Source: Aphidius gifuensis (Eukaryota > Arthropoda > Insecta > Hymenoptera > Braconidae). Taken from it: 64,000 nucleotides of DNA. The notes beneath the pieces are model-generated. The model had not been told where the DNA came from and made no database searches. It saw nothing but the letters and a program-made list of their open reading frames with translations. Of the stretch, positions 45,983 through 58,379 are shown piece after piece. Positions within the stretch are counted from its first letter, which is position 1. Each line of letters starts with the position of its first letter. The stretch covers positions 15,525,404-15,589,403 of the forward strand of contig NC_057788.1 of assembly GCF_014905175.1 (NCBI RefSeq), read 5' to 3'. The position numbers were made by a program, and so were the translations under genes.

Positions 45983-47266
45983 TAAATAAATAAATAAAAA
46001 AATAAAAATTTAATTCAATAAATAAATTATTTCTATTTTAATCATATTACATTGTTTTATTTATTTAATTTTATTTCTAAATTCTTTTGCATAACCCCAA
46101 GGCAGAGTATAATTTTTACCATCAATGAGTTTTCTTTTATCATCATTCCAACTTAACGCTATTTTTCCTGTGGTAATTGTATAAACTCGATGTCCTTTCA
46201 GAGCGAATTAAATTTTGTTTTCTAGATATTTGAACATGATTTTCAACACAATTTTTATAGTTTTCAAAAGTAATCGTTTTAATTGATGATTTTTTTACTC
46301 CTTTAGCTTTTTTATGAAGTTTTACATTATTGATACAAGTCTCATCTTCAACTAGAAATGAATATGCTTTCGAACGTAACCCAACAAATTCCTTCATAGT
46401 TTTCCCATTGCATTCATCCTCCATAATACCTGGTACTTTTTTGTTTTTTTGAGGAATGTTATATCGATTATTCAGAGGGTAATCAGATGTATCAAAATTA
46501 TTCCATTCTCTACGAATAAACTCATAGATATCTGGTGTAAAAATCTCTGAAATTGCACTATCAGTATCCATTTACACAAACTTAACATTATCTTTAAATT
46601 CCTTTTTTATATAATTATAATGAAAATGACTGTTTTTGAAATATCTAAAATAGTAAAACCACCATATATTGGTTTATCAAAGAGGATACTCAATCGTTCC
46701 ATTCCAGCGATAACTAAATCATTAATAATTGAAGAGCTGTAAAAATGAGGTTTTGATATCAAAGCTCTTGCTCCACCTCGACCACCATATCTTGATACTA
46801 ATTTAATTATTCTTTGTGAACGTGTTGACTCCAACATTTCACCAAAACAAATATTAATTAATGATGTTGCCTTGGTACGTCATTCACTATTTAGGTCAAT
46901 ATATGGTTTTAACCAAGCTCGTTGTTTGAATTTTAAAACTCTATGTACTTTTTTAGTTTTCATTCCCAAAGATACGTATTGTTTTAAATTCTTATAATGA
47001 ATCACATACTTTTCTTTAAAATAAACCGTTGCTAATAATTTTGGACATTTACTTGTGAATAAAGGAGTATTTCTCGTTCTGGTGCCAAAGGTAAATCCCT
47101 ATGTTTATCATGAAGCTCTACTGGATAGTCCAGATCTGTTTTCAAAATATAACCCCACTCAGCATCATCCCCAATAGACTGTAATGAATTTATATCAAAG
47201 TTCTCAACCCACTGGAAATTACCTACTGTAAGTGTAGAAGCCATTGCATAACCATATTAATTGTTG

Positions 47267-49877
47267 TAGGGATCTTCGATTCTCGGCGATTTTTTAAGCA
47301 CTTCCGATTCTTCTACGTTAGTTCAGTTGCGACAACGGAGCTGGCTAGCAACGGACGTTAGTTCCGTTGCCGTAGCGTCAAGTACCGTTGCGCCAGCGGC
47401 ATCGTTTTTTCAGTGCAGTAATATATTTTGAATGTCTTTGTACAAATTTTTTTATAAAAATATCACTCAATGTTTTTTTTATATTACTTATTTCAGGAAC
47501 ACATGAGAAAGTCCTGTTTGGTCTCACTTTACTGTAATTGATATTAATCAAGCTACTTGAAACTGGTGTCACAGCAAGTTAAAACGAAGTGGTAATACTA
47601 CGAATTTATGGAACCATTTAAAACGAAAACACCCATTCTGTTTATCAAGTGTTTCTCGTCAAAGAACAACTTCATCAACAGCTTTATCAGATAGTGATTC
47701 ATATGATGATTCAATTAAGACGTCAAAAGTATGTTAATAAGTACATATGCTTTTTGTGTATACATAAGATTGTAAATATACTTATTTTAATCATTATTTT
47801 TACTTTATTGTGCAGCGTAAAATAAAATCTTCATCAGAAGATGAAAGTTCTCAGTCTTCAATATCTAAAAAGGTAAATTGCAAAACATTTTCTTGACAAC
47901 TCGTATATTTACCATCATATTAAAATAAAATAAATCGATATTCCAGCAAAAATTAGGACCAATTCAGCAATGTTTTAATAGAATAAAATCATTTAAAGGT
48001 AAAAAAAATACATTTAAATTTTATTTATTTCATAACATAAAAAACTATGATTATTTTAGATTATTATAGATGGAGAAGATGCAGGAAAATTGACGAATGC
48101 AATACTGTACATGTTGGCTGTTGACCAGTTGCCATTCACAACAGTTGAAAATAAAGGATTTAGATATTTAATGAATTTAGTTGTTCCTTTGTATGACTTG
48201 AAAAAGTCAAAAACATTTACTACTCTCATGGACGAGCGTTATATCACAATGAAGAGTAATTAATTTTAAAAGTGGAATCAGCATTAGCATATAGCTTAAC
48301 ATGTGATAACTGATCAGTTTCAAAAAATCAAACATACCTTGGTGTAACTGGACATTTTTTAATGCCACACTTGAACGTTATAAATCAAAACTTTGGCTGT
48401 TTTCCATGACTGAAAGCCACACGTCTGATAATTTAAAAGCTGCTCTCGAAGACGTATTTAATGAGTTTCAATTAAAACACTCTAAATTAATGGGTATCGC
48501 TTCAGATAGTGCTGCAAATATAAAAGAAGCATTGCAAGAATTTGCTGGTTCAAGTAAACAACTTGGGTGTTTTGCTCATATATTATCCCACTTAGTGCCA
48601 GATGCACTAAATGTTGATGATCCAGATATGGAAAAGTTGCAAAAAAGTATCGATAAAGTAAGATCAATTGTAACATTGATTAAAAGAAGTACTCTTGCAT
48701 CAGGTGAGTTGAAGAGGTTGCAAATGCTTTTAGAGGGAAAGAAAGAAGGAGATTGCTTAAAATTAAAAAAGATATAAAAGTCAGGTGGAACTTCACCCTC
48801 TTCATGATTGAAAGATTTTTAGTACTTGAAGCCCATGTTGCCTTGGCTGTTGAGGCATCTAAATGTAAAGAACCACCTTAAATGTTATCTTCACACGAGC
48901 TAGATATACTCAGAGACACTGTTGTTTTAATGGAAGTAGTTGGCTGTGCTATTAATGATATCAGCGGAAATAAATATCAAACGATTAGTCTTGTTATTCC
49001 ACTAGCCAAATGTATGCAACAAGAAATACAATAAATACAACCAAGAACAGCTAGTGGACAAGTGTTCAAATTAAATTTACAAAAACAAGTACAGAAACGT
49101 TTTGAAAAACATGTTAAAAACAAAATTATGACAATTAGTACACTGTTAGATCCAAGGTTTGAAAATCTTCATTAGAACAAGCCATGACTGTTGTCAACAC
49201 CACGAATGAATTAGGTAAAATTGCCAATAATACTATTGTTACTCATGAACCAGAGCTCGTTCCAGTCACTTCATCAGCTTTAAAAATTCCTGGTAAAAAA
49301 AGCTTGTGGTCTCATCACACAACTTTAGCTGAGTCAAGAAATAATACAGTTATTGGACAACAAACTTTTGATTCTCAAATATACACTTATTTAAAAGAAC
49401 CATTGGTAAATGAAGAATCAAATCCACTGCATGGAAAACACTGAAACACTCGTTTCCAAAAATATATCCTCTTGCTATTCGATATCTATGTATACAAGCT
49501 AGTTCAGTACCATGTATACGATTATTTTCCAAGGCTGGACTAATTGCCAATCAGCAAAGATCACGTCTACTTGGAAAACGTTTAAATAAATTAGTGTTTT
49601 TTGGTTCATTGACACTTGATGATTAAGGATTAGCTCCTGCCACTTATTAAATAAATAATATTTAATTATTTATTATAAATATTTATAATATTTTCTTTTT
49701 TTTAAATATCATGTTTTTCATTAAATTTCATGATTTTTTATTGATATTGTTATTACATATAAATAATGTATGAAAAAAAAATAATAAAAAACAAATTATA
49801 ATTAAACTATCCGATTCTCACGAAAAAAGAATCGATTCTTGAAGATCGATTCTTTTTTTAAGAATCGAAGACCCTTA
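47267..49877. mobile_element. ZBED-type hAT transposon inside polB
   Basis: Ends TAGGGATCTTCGATTCT and the complement of TAAGGGTCTTCGATTCT are flanked by an 8-bp duplication matching at 7 of 8 positions (AATTGTTG at 47259-47266, AATTGCTG at 49878-49885). Polymerase coding runs up to both ends and rejoins as YFNFSNL...YGYAMASTL, which independently fixes the limits. Confidence 0.88.
47520..49625 (+). pseudogene. hAT transposase (ZBED type) relic
   Basis: A BED zinc finger (SPVWSHFTV, WCHSKLKRSGNTTNLWNHLK, RKH) has its first Cys codon changed to TGA. Short exons 47818-47872 and about 47947-47999 lead to the body from 48070 (DGEDAGKLTNAILYMLAVDQ). The catalytic region shows TCDN-stop-SVSKN (Asp kept, Trp lost to TGA), ESHTSDNLKAALEDVF, GIASDSAANIKEAL and LGCFAHILSHLV. 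Then come KVRSIVTLIKRS, RWNFTLFMIERF and the dimerisation block KIYPLAIRYLCIQASSVPC and RLFSKAGLI, ending about 49625. At least five stops or shifts are present. Confidence 0.82.
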
Positions 49878-52564
49878 AATTGCTGAAATTAAAGTACATT
49901 AAATATGAATCTCTAATATTTGAATTGTATTCTTTCATATTATTATTGTTTGCAATGACATGACGATGTGAACATTGTGATAAGCCACCTCTAATACCTC
50001 CCTCAATAAACAATAATTTATCAGCATCTATTAATAATTTCAACTCAATCTCTGTATATTTCAACATTGCGTTAAAACTCAACCCTGGGAGTGTGTAATA
50101 ATGAGCTGTATCTAAATCATAGGTTTTCAAACAAAAATATCTAAAATTTTCGAATATATCAGCTAAAAGAAGAACATCTTAAATATAAATATAAATATAA
50201 ATACATCTTAGATATAAATCTGAGTATTCTCCCAGGTTTTTTAATTTAAATACTCTCCATACATTGCAAACATGAGGATAATCATCATCACTTACATGCT
50301 CTTTATTAAGTTGAGAATAAAAATCAAGTTTTGAGGGCAATCGTTCTTCATCAAATTTTTCCCAACAATCAATATAATCATATGAAAATATACCTTTTTT
50401 TGTTATTAATTTAAATTGTTCCAAATTTTCACAATAACTACGACTTATACTTTTATCATTATCCTCTAATTCATTCGCCAGTGTATTTATTGAACTGGCC
50501 ATGAATTTATAAAAGTCTATAAAACGTAATTTAATCTTAGTACCTTTGACACGTTTAGTGAAGCTTATGTAACTTTCTTTATTCAAAGCCGAAAGATTAA
50601 TATTACTTGGAAATCGTTTTTTCAATGCTTTAATTATGGAAAGGCTATCATAATTACTGAGACCATGAAACACCACAGCTATTATGCAAGATGTCTTATA
50701 ATTAAGGTTGCATCTGAAATAATAAATTTTTATTTCAAAATAAATAATTTAAAAAAATAAAAAAAAACGGAAAAAATCGGAGAAAAATTTAAAAATTTTA
50801 AGAATTAATTAGAGTAAGTATATATACGCAACATGGGCGGGCCCCTATACACCCCGCTGAGATGACAGTGATCACGTGCCTTAATGTTTTCTACTGTAAC
50901 TAATTTTTTACATATATGGCGCTTTGTTGCATGAAAAAATTGCAATTCTTCATCGAAAGTAAGATTCATCGGTTTAATATTTTCTAGTATATTATCAACA
51001 TTGTGTGACAGCTCTTCAAGTTCTTTAATAAACCATTTAATGCAATTTTCGTCTTTTTTTAATTTAAATTTAGAGAGCGTTTTATCATAAGAACATTTAA
51101 CATAATATGCAACACTGTTTGGAATATGTTTTTGTTTTAATGTTTTTTTTGATACTTTTTCTAATATACTTTTCAGATCAGCATAAACTACATAAGGCAC
51201 TCGAAGCTGGTATTTGTAATTTTTAAACTTTAAAATATTGTTTTTTTCTGTTGGCATCACCATTCTATATTGGTTTTTCTCTCTACATGCAGGATTGTGA
51301 GAATCGATTGATTTTTGAGAATGGGAATATGATAAACAACGATCACATATGAATTTTTTACCATTATATGCTGAAATTTGTGCACTAATTAACCTAGATG
51401 AATTTTTAATGTAGGCAAAGTGATAGTTTGAGAATTCACCAAGTTTTCTTTTATTTGTGATATTATTAAAATCATATTCATCATAATCTTCACCATCTTC
51501 TTCTTCTTCTTCATCTGCTGATTCATCTTGGAGTCCATCAACTTTTCTCTCAGGCTTTTCAATAATTGAAAGATGAATTGTTGGATGATTAGATGCATCA
51601 TTATTACTCAAATAATATGGAACAATCCTTTCTTGACGTCTTTTTTTTTCTTATTTATACCATTTAAATCATCAACGCTATCACCTTCTTTATCATCAGA
51701 TTCATCATCTAAATGATCAGTGTTATCAATGCCATATACATCTGTTTCAAATTGTTATTTTTTTCGAATTGTTCAATATTACACCAACTCATTGGAAATG
51801 TTATTCCATCTAAATTTAAATCATTCTTGTATCTTTCATATGAGGTGACTCTGTTTGGATGTGAAACCTTTTGCATGGCAGCTAACACACTCCCAATAAA
51901 GCAATAATTATCTTTATAATTTATAACGTTTACAACTGATTTTGTTTTTATAATCCAATCAGGCATTTCAATAAAAGTTGATGAACCACCACGTAAAGGT
52001 ACATAGTCGTTTATATTTATTTCCGAATGTAGAATTTTATGCAAGGTCCAGCCTGAACCACGCATTTCTTCCTCTTCCAAAGCAGCCTTAAGTATCTCAA
52101 AGTTATTCGATAAAATATCATCAAGATTTGATGATTGCAATATTTCCATATATCCATCACTGAAATATTTCGTCTCAATTTCTATTTCTTCTTGTTTAAC
52201 AATTTGAAAATTACAAGCCAAAATAGTATTAAGTTTAATGGCGCTCTTTTTGCTTAATTCATTCTCTAAACGATCGATCAACATCGCTTTTGCATCTTCA
52301 AGAAATAAATCTAAATTTTTATGTAATATATTAATAATCATCCCAGTTCGCATTTGGTTTCTAAAAGCACTTTCTAAGCCACTCCATTGGATTCTTGCAT
52401 CAATAGCATCAGCATGGTTTTGGTGTATTGTAGACTCATCAACCATACCGCCTTTTTTCTTGCATGTTCTTTACAATTCCCAAAGCGTTCGGATTTTCTT
52501 GAAGCTGAGCATATGCCTGAGAGAATTTATTTTTCAGGTGAATCTGGTCTGGGAGTTTATCCAT

Positions 52565-53020
52565 TTCGAATATTATTTAACAAAAAATTTATATGTAAAA
52601 TAAAAAAAAACAAAAAAGATAAAAATATAATAAAATAGTTTCTTAAAAATGTAAACAAGTTTTTCTGCAGAATAATATTCAAACTAAAATAATGAAAGTT
52701 ATTGTTATGAAAACTTAAAATTCAAACTTACCTTTTTATATAATAAAAAAATACAACAAACACTCTTGAAAATCGCTGAGGAAAAAGAAGACGAACTTAA
52801 ATATTTTTCTCGTGTTTTAAATAAAAAAAAAAAAAAGTTTGTATACAAAGAAAAAAAAAAAAAAAACGATCCTAGCTGTAGAATGAACCAATTTCAACTG
52901 AAAGTTTTTTTTTCCTATCTAACATAATGAAAAAAAAAAAATAAATAATAATAATTATTTAAAAATATCCGCGCCTAATATTTCATCCTTTTTTTTTTTT
53001 TTCTCTTAATGCAAACGTTT
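52565..53020. other. Region beyond polB start, no gene seen
   Basis: AT-rich with several A-runs. This should hold the right end of the Polinton, but I find no block matching the left side near 36.1-36.4 kb, so the terminal inverted repeat is not identified. Confidence 0.35.
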
Positions 53021-53042
53021 AATATAAAAAAACTTTCAAAAA

Positions 53043-53340
53043 GACCAACGATATGGCACTGCGGTAACGGTTCGGACTTTGAGACAGGAGGTCTCGAGTT
53101 CGATCCCGACCACCGACGCCATGTATCGAGTGGTAGGCGCAAGCCGGCTGTACTGCCCAGGTTTTTCATGGTTTCCCTGGGCTATAATAGGAATCGGGTA
53201 CAGTTTGAACGCATTACAAAGTCGACATTCATGTCTGTCGCAAAAATAAGTTGTAGGAATTGACGGTTGGAAAATGTTTAAAGAAGGAGAGGCACCGTGC
53301 AAGAAACTTCCTAATAAGAAGTATAGCACGTTAAACAATC
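53043..53340 (+). mobile_element. tRNA-derived SINE
   Basis: A tRNA-like head has an A-box-like GGCACTGCGGTAACGG and a B box GAGTTCGATCCCG (about 53095-53107). It is followed by an unrelated body and the tail GCACGTTAAACAATCC. It is flanked by near-identical 20-bp target duplications, ATATAAAAAAACTTT then C or T, then AAAA (53022-53041 and 53342-53361). The frames across it are not genes. It shows past LINE-driven insertion. Confidence 0.85.
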
Positions 53341-53341
53341 C

Positions 53342-53553
53342 ATATAAAAAAACTTTTAAAATGACAAAATATATAACTAACTAAAAACGTATATTATTTT
53401 ATAATGTAAGTATTCAATTGAATTGTAGTGCCCAATAGAACTACTGAACTGACAAAATTGAATATGACGCTTGACCATGCAGTCCGACAATCTCACAAGT
53501 ATAATGTGGTAATATAAAAAAACTTTTAAAATGACAAAATATATAACTAACTG
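53342..53553. repeat. 41-bp direct repeats 170 bp apart
   Basis: ATATAAAAAAACTTTTAAAA followed by TGACAAAATATATAACTAAC occurs at 53342-53382 and again at 53512-53553 with no difference seen. The first copy includes the SINE target duplication. The 129 bp between are unique. Confidence 0.75.
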
Positions 53554-53639
53554 TTATATATGTGTAATATAACTTGGGCCACAAATCAATTAAATAAAAT
53601 AGAGTCTCAAAATAACTTACGTGATTGGTCAGTAAATAT

Positions 53640-54379
53640 GATGAAATATTCTAAGTTTTTATTATAAAAAAATAAAAAGCTTTTGAGCTAGAAGAGCGGT
53701 GTCCTGGTCGACTAACAACCCAAGAGTCGACGATCGAACATCCCTTAGAATCCTCATCGCTGGAAAAATCCTTTGGGGTGAGAGGGGATCGTTCGGGGAT
53801 GTTTGGTTTTTCTTGGTTCATTTTCCGTTTTCCTTATGTCGCTTGTATCTTATTCGTCGGCCTATATGGCCCGACTCCAATTATTTCTAATTATTGGAAA
53901 ATTATATGATTGGTATCGACAGAATCCTTATGATTTTAGGATTCTATCGATATTACTCCTTTCATTAATTTATTATTAATTATTTTCTTGCAAATAAGCA
54001 TTGTTGCCAACAGACATTAGTGCCGGTTCTAGATTTTATTCGAGGGTGCAAGGCCTCTAAATCCTTCCAGCGCACTACACTTGCCGTGCGTTAGATGGAG
54101 TTTGGGTTGCCGAAATGCACCCTGATTTTATATAGTTTATTAACAATAAAAATAAAAAAGTTCGGGCGTTTTACCACCGGACATTACACCCGCACAGTAA
54201 AACCTTTTGTTCAGGGAATGCAATGTACGTAAACGGAAGGCTTATCGTATTATTCCCCGATTATTCGTCAATTTTTCCATTTTTTTTTCGTCGACATCCA
54301 GAAGCGAAATGGTTGTGGTATTTAACATGGACCCTGTGCAATTGAACCCAATCAGGGCGCTTGGAATGTAGGTACTTTT
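53640..54379. other. Possible second SINE head and Gypsy 3' flank
   Basis: 53690-53770 has a weak tRNA-like pattern (GAGCGGTGTCCTGGTC, B-box-like GATCGAACATCCC). A hairpin TATCGACAGAATCC / GGATTCTATCGATA lies at 53917-53952. The remainder should include the 3' LTR of the minus-strand Gypsy element, but no partner sequence is found upstream of gag, so no LTR is called. Confidence 0.3.
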
Positions 54380-55951
54380 TCCGACTCTAGTAATGGTTTA
54401 CCTGAGGGTAATCTTGCTCTTTTTCCATAGACTAATTCATTTGGGGTAAATTTAATGGATTCATGAACACTCCTATTATATGACAAAATTGCCAATTTGA
54501 GCCATTCATCTCAATCTTCCTTTTTGTTATTTACGTATTGTTTGAGATATTCCCCCAGGGGGTGATGTGATTTCTCTAATGAACCATTGCTTTGTGGATG
54601 AAAAGCAGTGGTCCGACATTCATCAATTTGAAACGACCAGCCATCGCTTTTAAGAGCTGACTCTCGAAATTTCTCCCTCTGTCACTGAGTACTTTGACTG
54701 GAGTACCGTACAAACTTACGAAGTTATCAATGAAAGCTTTAATTATTTCTGGAATAGTATGGTTGGGAATAGCTACTAGCACTAAAGATTTGGTCAATAG
54801 GCATTGCATAGTGAGGATGCACTGATTGCCCGATTTGGTAGTGGTTAAAGGATCAACCACATCTATAGCAATTTTTTCGAAAGCAGACCTTGGTGTATCA
54901 GTAATCACCATTGGTTGCTTCGTTCTCTTTATAAGATCTAATTTATTTTTCTGGCAGTCCAAGCAATGTTGTATCCGTGACTGGATATCTTCTTTCAAAT
55001 TTTCCCAATAAAATCTTTCTCGAATTCTATTGTAAGTTTTATTTACCTCTTTATCGATGGGCTTCATTAAAAATTTTATCCCTCTCTTTTATATGGACAA
55101 ATTCGGTTTCATTCGTGCAAATTATGATTTTAATTTTACTATTTATGAACTCTTCTTTTATCATTTCCAAAATTTCCGCCCGATCTATATTACAAATTTT
55201 ATTTGATTTTGAAATGACTACAGATTCTATTTCTTTTTCCAAGATAATTTCATGAGCGTGATTTAATGCTCCTTTTAAGAATTTAATTATTGTAAGTAAT
55301 GACTCCCCCTCCGTTTTTCTTATTATTAGAGGGAAATGAAGTTTTTTGCCCACCATTTTATAACTTGCTCTTTCTGCTTCCACAGGGTGTTTTAGGATAC
55401 TACTATGCTTTTTACATAACTCCTTGGGGCCTGAATTACACGGCTCACCATTTTCTGATACAAAGTACATTTTATGATTCTTTTGAACTTGGAAAGGTTC
55501 TCTAGAAATCTTAATATTATTTGGAACGTGTTTAATTGTAGTTTCGATCTTGTCCTCGCTCGATTCTGAGTTTTGTGATTCCGAGTTGTCTTTATTTATT
55601 TGATTTGGCGAGTCTACTGCTATTTCGACATCAGCTGAATGTTTACTTACTGTAATCTCGACCGTTTTGTCCATTTGTTCCCCCTTTTTCTGTATTTCAG
55701 AAGAAAGTGGAACCTTCTTTGGCCTACCCCTTTTTTTTCAATAAAATTGGAATATCGTTTGTTTCCAAATGATCCATTTTCTTGGATCTCTCTCGTTTTT
55801 TTAATAAAATTGGAGGTTTAATTGCTACCAAAGTTTTTGAATTCTTTGGTCTACCCCTCTTTTTCTGAATGGGTTCTGGTGTTTTCACGACTTCAAGGGG
55901 CCTTGTTTCAACAACCCTGAAGCCTTCTATTTTGGTTTCTTGTGACAACAA
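54380..55951 (-). pseudogene. Gypsy linker and integrase
   Basis: A Lys/Pro-rich linker with KKRGRPKNSK (an AT-hook-like GRP) and a long helical segment (55674-55051) precede integrase. The zinc end CLDCQKNK, a first Asp in AIDVVDPLTT, LSDRGRNFES (second Asp) and FHPQSNGSLEKSHH (Glu) mark the DDE core, followed by LAILSYNRSVHESIKFTPNE. The core is split by a shift near 54600 and a TGA near 54510. It would have inserted the retroelement cDNA. Confidence 0.72.
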
Positions 55952-57264
55952 AAATATCTTTTTCGCGTTCGCCTTTATCTTCCTCTACTGGGTTCCTGGA
56001 CAGTGCGTTTGCGTTTAAATTTAGTTCACCTGGTTTATATACTACGTTAAATTTATATTGAGCTAAGTTTAGCCTCCATTTACATATTCTATTATTATTA
56101 GTAACTGGGTTACGGAACCATTTGAGGGCTTCGTGATCAGTTACCACTGTAAATTCTGAATTATACACGTAAGTTCGAAAATTCACCACCGAGTCCAGAA
56201 TAGCTCTGGCTTTTTTTTCGTACGTGCTATAATTCAGTTCAGCTCTTTTAAGAGCTCTTGAGAAATAAGCGATTGGTTTATCATTTCCGATTTCGCCTTG
56301 CGACAAAACGCCACCTATTGCATATCCGGAAGCGTCCGTAGTGGTGATATCTGGTTTGGTCAAATCTGGATATTGTAGAATTGAAGCATTACAAAGGAGG
56401 CTTTTTAGAGTAACAAATGCTCTTCCTCTTCTTTCCACACAAATTCTATGCCATCCTGCAACAATTTTGTAAAGGGTTTTGCAATTTTTGAATAATTTTC
56501 AATAAATCTACGGTAATATTCACTAAGCCCTAAGAATTGACGAACATTCTTTTAGTTTTTGAGCTTAGGGAAATTTTTAACTGCTTCAATTTTCTTTGGA
56601 TCGGGTTTGACTCCGTTTTCACCAATTACGTGACCTAAATAATGTACTCCCGTTTTTAGGAATTCGCACCTGCCCGGTCGCAAGCGTAGGTTGGCTTTAC
56701 GAAGCCTTTCTATCATTTCAGTGATTGTTAAGTCATGTTCTTCCAGGGTTTTTGCAGAAATGACTATGTCGTCTAGATAGACGAACATAGAGATTCCTTG
56801 CATACCGACAAAGACTAAATTCATTAATCGCTGGAAAGTTGCAGGGGAATGAGCTAGGCTCAATGGCATGCGTGTGAACTCCCAGTAGCTACGTGGAGTT
56901 GAAAAAGCAGTCTTGTGTGCATCTTCAGGATCCATTTTGATTTGATGCTATCCCGACGCTAAGTCAAATACAGATAAATATTTTGATCCCCCAACGGGTC
57001 TAATACATCCGTAATATTAAGTAACGGAAACGCATCCGCAATCGTTTTTTCATTGAATGGTCGATAATCAATTACCATTCTATGTCTAATATTGCCTCTG
57101 GAATCGGGTTTTTTAGGGACAATCCAAACAGGACAATTGTAAGGGCTTTCTGAAAGCTTTATTATGCCCTTCGAAACTCCCTCCTGTACTTGTCTCTCAA
57201 CTTCTTCCCGTAAATTATGAGGAGGTCTATAAATTTTATTATTTATTGGAAGTTCATCTGTCAT
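55908..57264 (-). pseudogene. pol: Gypsy RT and RNase H
   Basis: RT begins with ELPINNKIYRPPHNLREEVE and SPYNCPVWIVPKK, reads MVIDYRPFNEKTI, then shifts near 56950 to EDAHKTAFSTP and the YLDD catalytic box (MFVYLDDIVIS, near 56785). A stop at 56552 precedes FLGLSEYYRRFIENYSKIAK. RNase H has TTDASGYAIGGVLS, YEKKARAILDSV and VVTDHEALKWF. The final ADALSR motif reads NANALSRNP, so the last catalytic Asp is Asn. Broken in at least three places. Confidence 0.8.
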
Positions 57265-58143
57265 GGAATACGATGACGAACTAATTGCATTGAACTCAAT
57301 GGTTCATCGGGCAACTTTGAACTTTGTTGGTTTTCATTTTTCTCCGAATTTATGAGATCTTGTGTGCAATTATTTGCGAGGTGACCGCTTTGTCTACATT
57401 TGTAGCATACTTCCCTCGTGATAAGAGGTTTTTCTTGTATTGTAACTGGAGGTTTAGCCAATTTGCACTGGGGTGCTATATGGACTCTTTCTTGACATAG
57501 ATGACAAAAATTTACTTCGAAAGTTTTTTTCTTAGGTTCTTCTCTACCTAATGTTGCCCTTCAACTCTTCTTCTCTATCTGCTGCTTGTTGTATAATATT
57601 ATCATAGCTTCCAGTCCAGTATATGTAGTCTCCAAGTTCAGGTTTGATTCCTGACCTTAGTACATCTTTTGCTAACTCTTTCATTTCATTTTTTATTTGA
57701 TTTGGTCTTTCATTTTCTGTGAGTATATGCATTTCTTCAATAAAATTCGTGCATTCCCTAATTTTCTTAACAAAGTTCTTCAAGGGTTCGATATTTTTTT
57801 GGATGAGTTTGAAAGCTTCTCCAATCAGCACTTTTTCATTTTCAGTTTTGCTTATTAATTCTCTTAGTGCTTTCATCAATTCATCGATGTTTTCAAATTT
57901 CTATTTTGTCATGTCATCACGTACTTCCCTGCTTACTTTGGTCCGTACTATCATTTCCACCAGGTTCTTTTCTAGGTCTCTACCTACCAAGTCTCGGCTT
58001 TCCTCAAGTTCTATTCTGAATCTTATGAGTTCTTGGGACTTGCCCGTATAATTGGAAATATTTTTACATAACTTATTCATAAGAGTCATAAGATGTGCTG
58101 TTTCTTGGATCTCTGCTAATCTTTTTGCTGATGTGTCCGTCAT
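57261..58143 (-). pseudogene. gag: Gypsy Gag with two CCHC zinc knuckles
   Basis: From ATG 58143 (MTDTSAKRLAEIQETA) a helical Gag reads to a stop at 57901, resumes to 57544 (SYDNIIQQAADREEELKG), and shifts into CHLCQERVHIAPQC and CYKCRQSGHLANNC. These are two C-x2-C-x4-H-x4-C knuckles that bind RNA. The capsid part is rich in Glu/Lys helices. A stop and a frameshift break the gene. Confidence 0.7.
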
Positions 58144-58379
58144 TGTGTTATTTGTTAAGATTCTTTGTTTGGATATAAAATTGTGATTATCTCTATCTTT
58201 TTGATAGCTATACTTACTCCCTTTTTTTAGATTATTGGATACAATTTGATTTGTATGCGATGCTCTTTCTTTTTTTTTATTCTCTTTGTTTTCAAGATCA
58301 TTAGCGCCATTAGATAGGGCTCATACCAATTGACTAAGTAATTCAACGTGTAACATAGATAATCAGGCTGCCATAACAT

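Larger units (their letters stand above)
46061..52564 (-). pseudogene. polB: Polinton protein-primed DNA polymerase B, split by a hAT
   Basis: It starts at ATG 52564-52562 (MDKLPDQ). The N-terminal region, past a frameshift near 52440, has GSGWTL, VPLRGGSSTFIEMP and NYCFIGSVLAAM. A frameshift near 51650 and an acidic insertion follow. Next come a zinc-like CDRCLSY with RDHCHLSG, LRVPYVVYADLK and the exonuclease part VFHGLSNYDSL. An intron of about 100 bp (near 50814-50707, donor GC|GTATAT, acceptor TTTCAG|A) restores AHVA-CNLNYK, with a one-base indel just before it. TYDLDTAHYYTLPG and GGIRGGLSQCS precede the hAT insertion at 49877-47267. After it come TDLDYPVELHD, KLVSRYGGRGGARA and the DTDS catalytic box near 46560, ending KIALSWNDDKR at TAA 46063-46061. 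Several frameshifts make it dead. Confidence 0.82.
54380..58143 (-). mobile_element. Ty3/Gypsy element, minus strand, degenerate
   Basis: Gag, RT/RNase H, a linker and integrase lie in order on the minus strand. Protease is missing: the zinc-knuckle frame stops at 57261 and RT begins at once. No LTR pair is recognisable, so the ends given are those of the coding region. It differs in sequence from the plus-strand Gypsy at 14-19 kb and is a separate lineage. Confidence 0.8.

Noticed and set aside
53009..53263. Frames across 53.0-53.3 kb on both strands
   Set aside because: They are contained in the tRNA-derived SINE with its target duplications.
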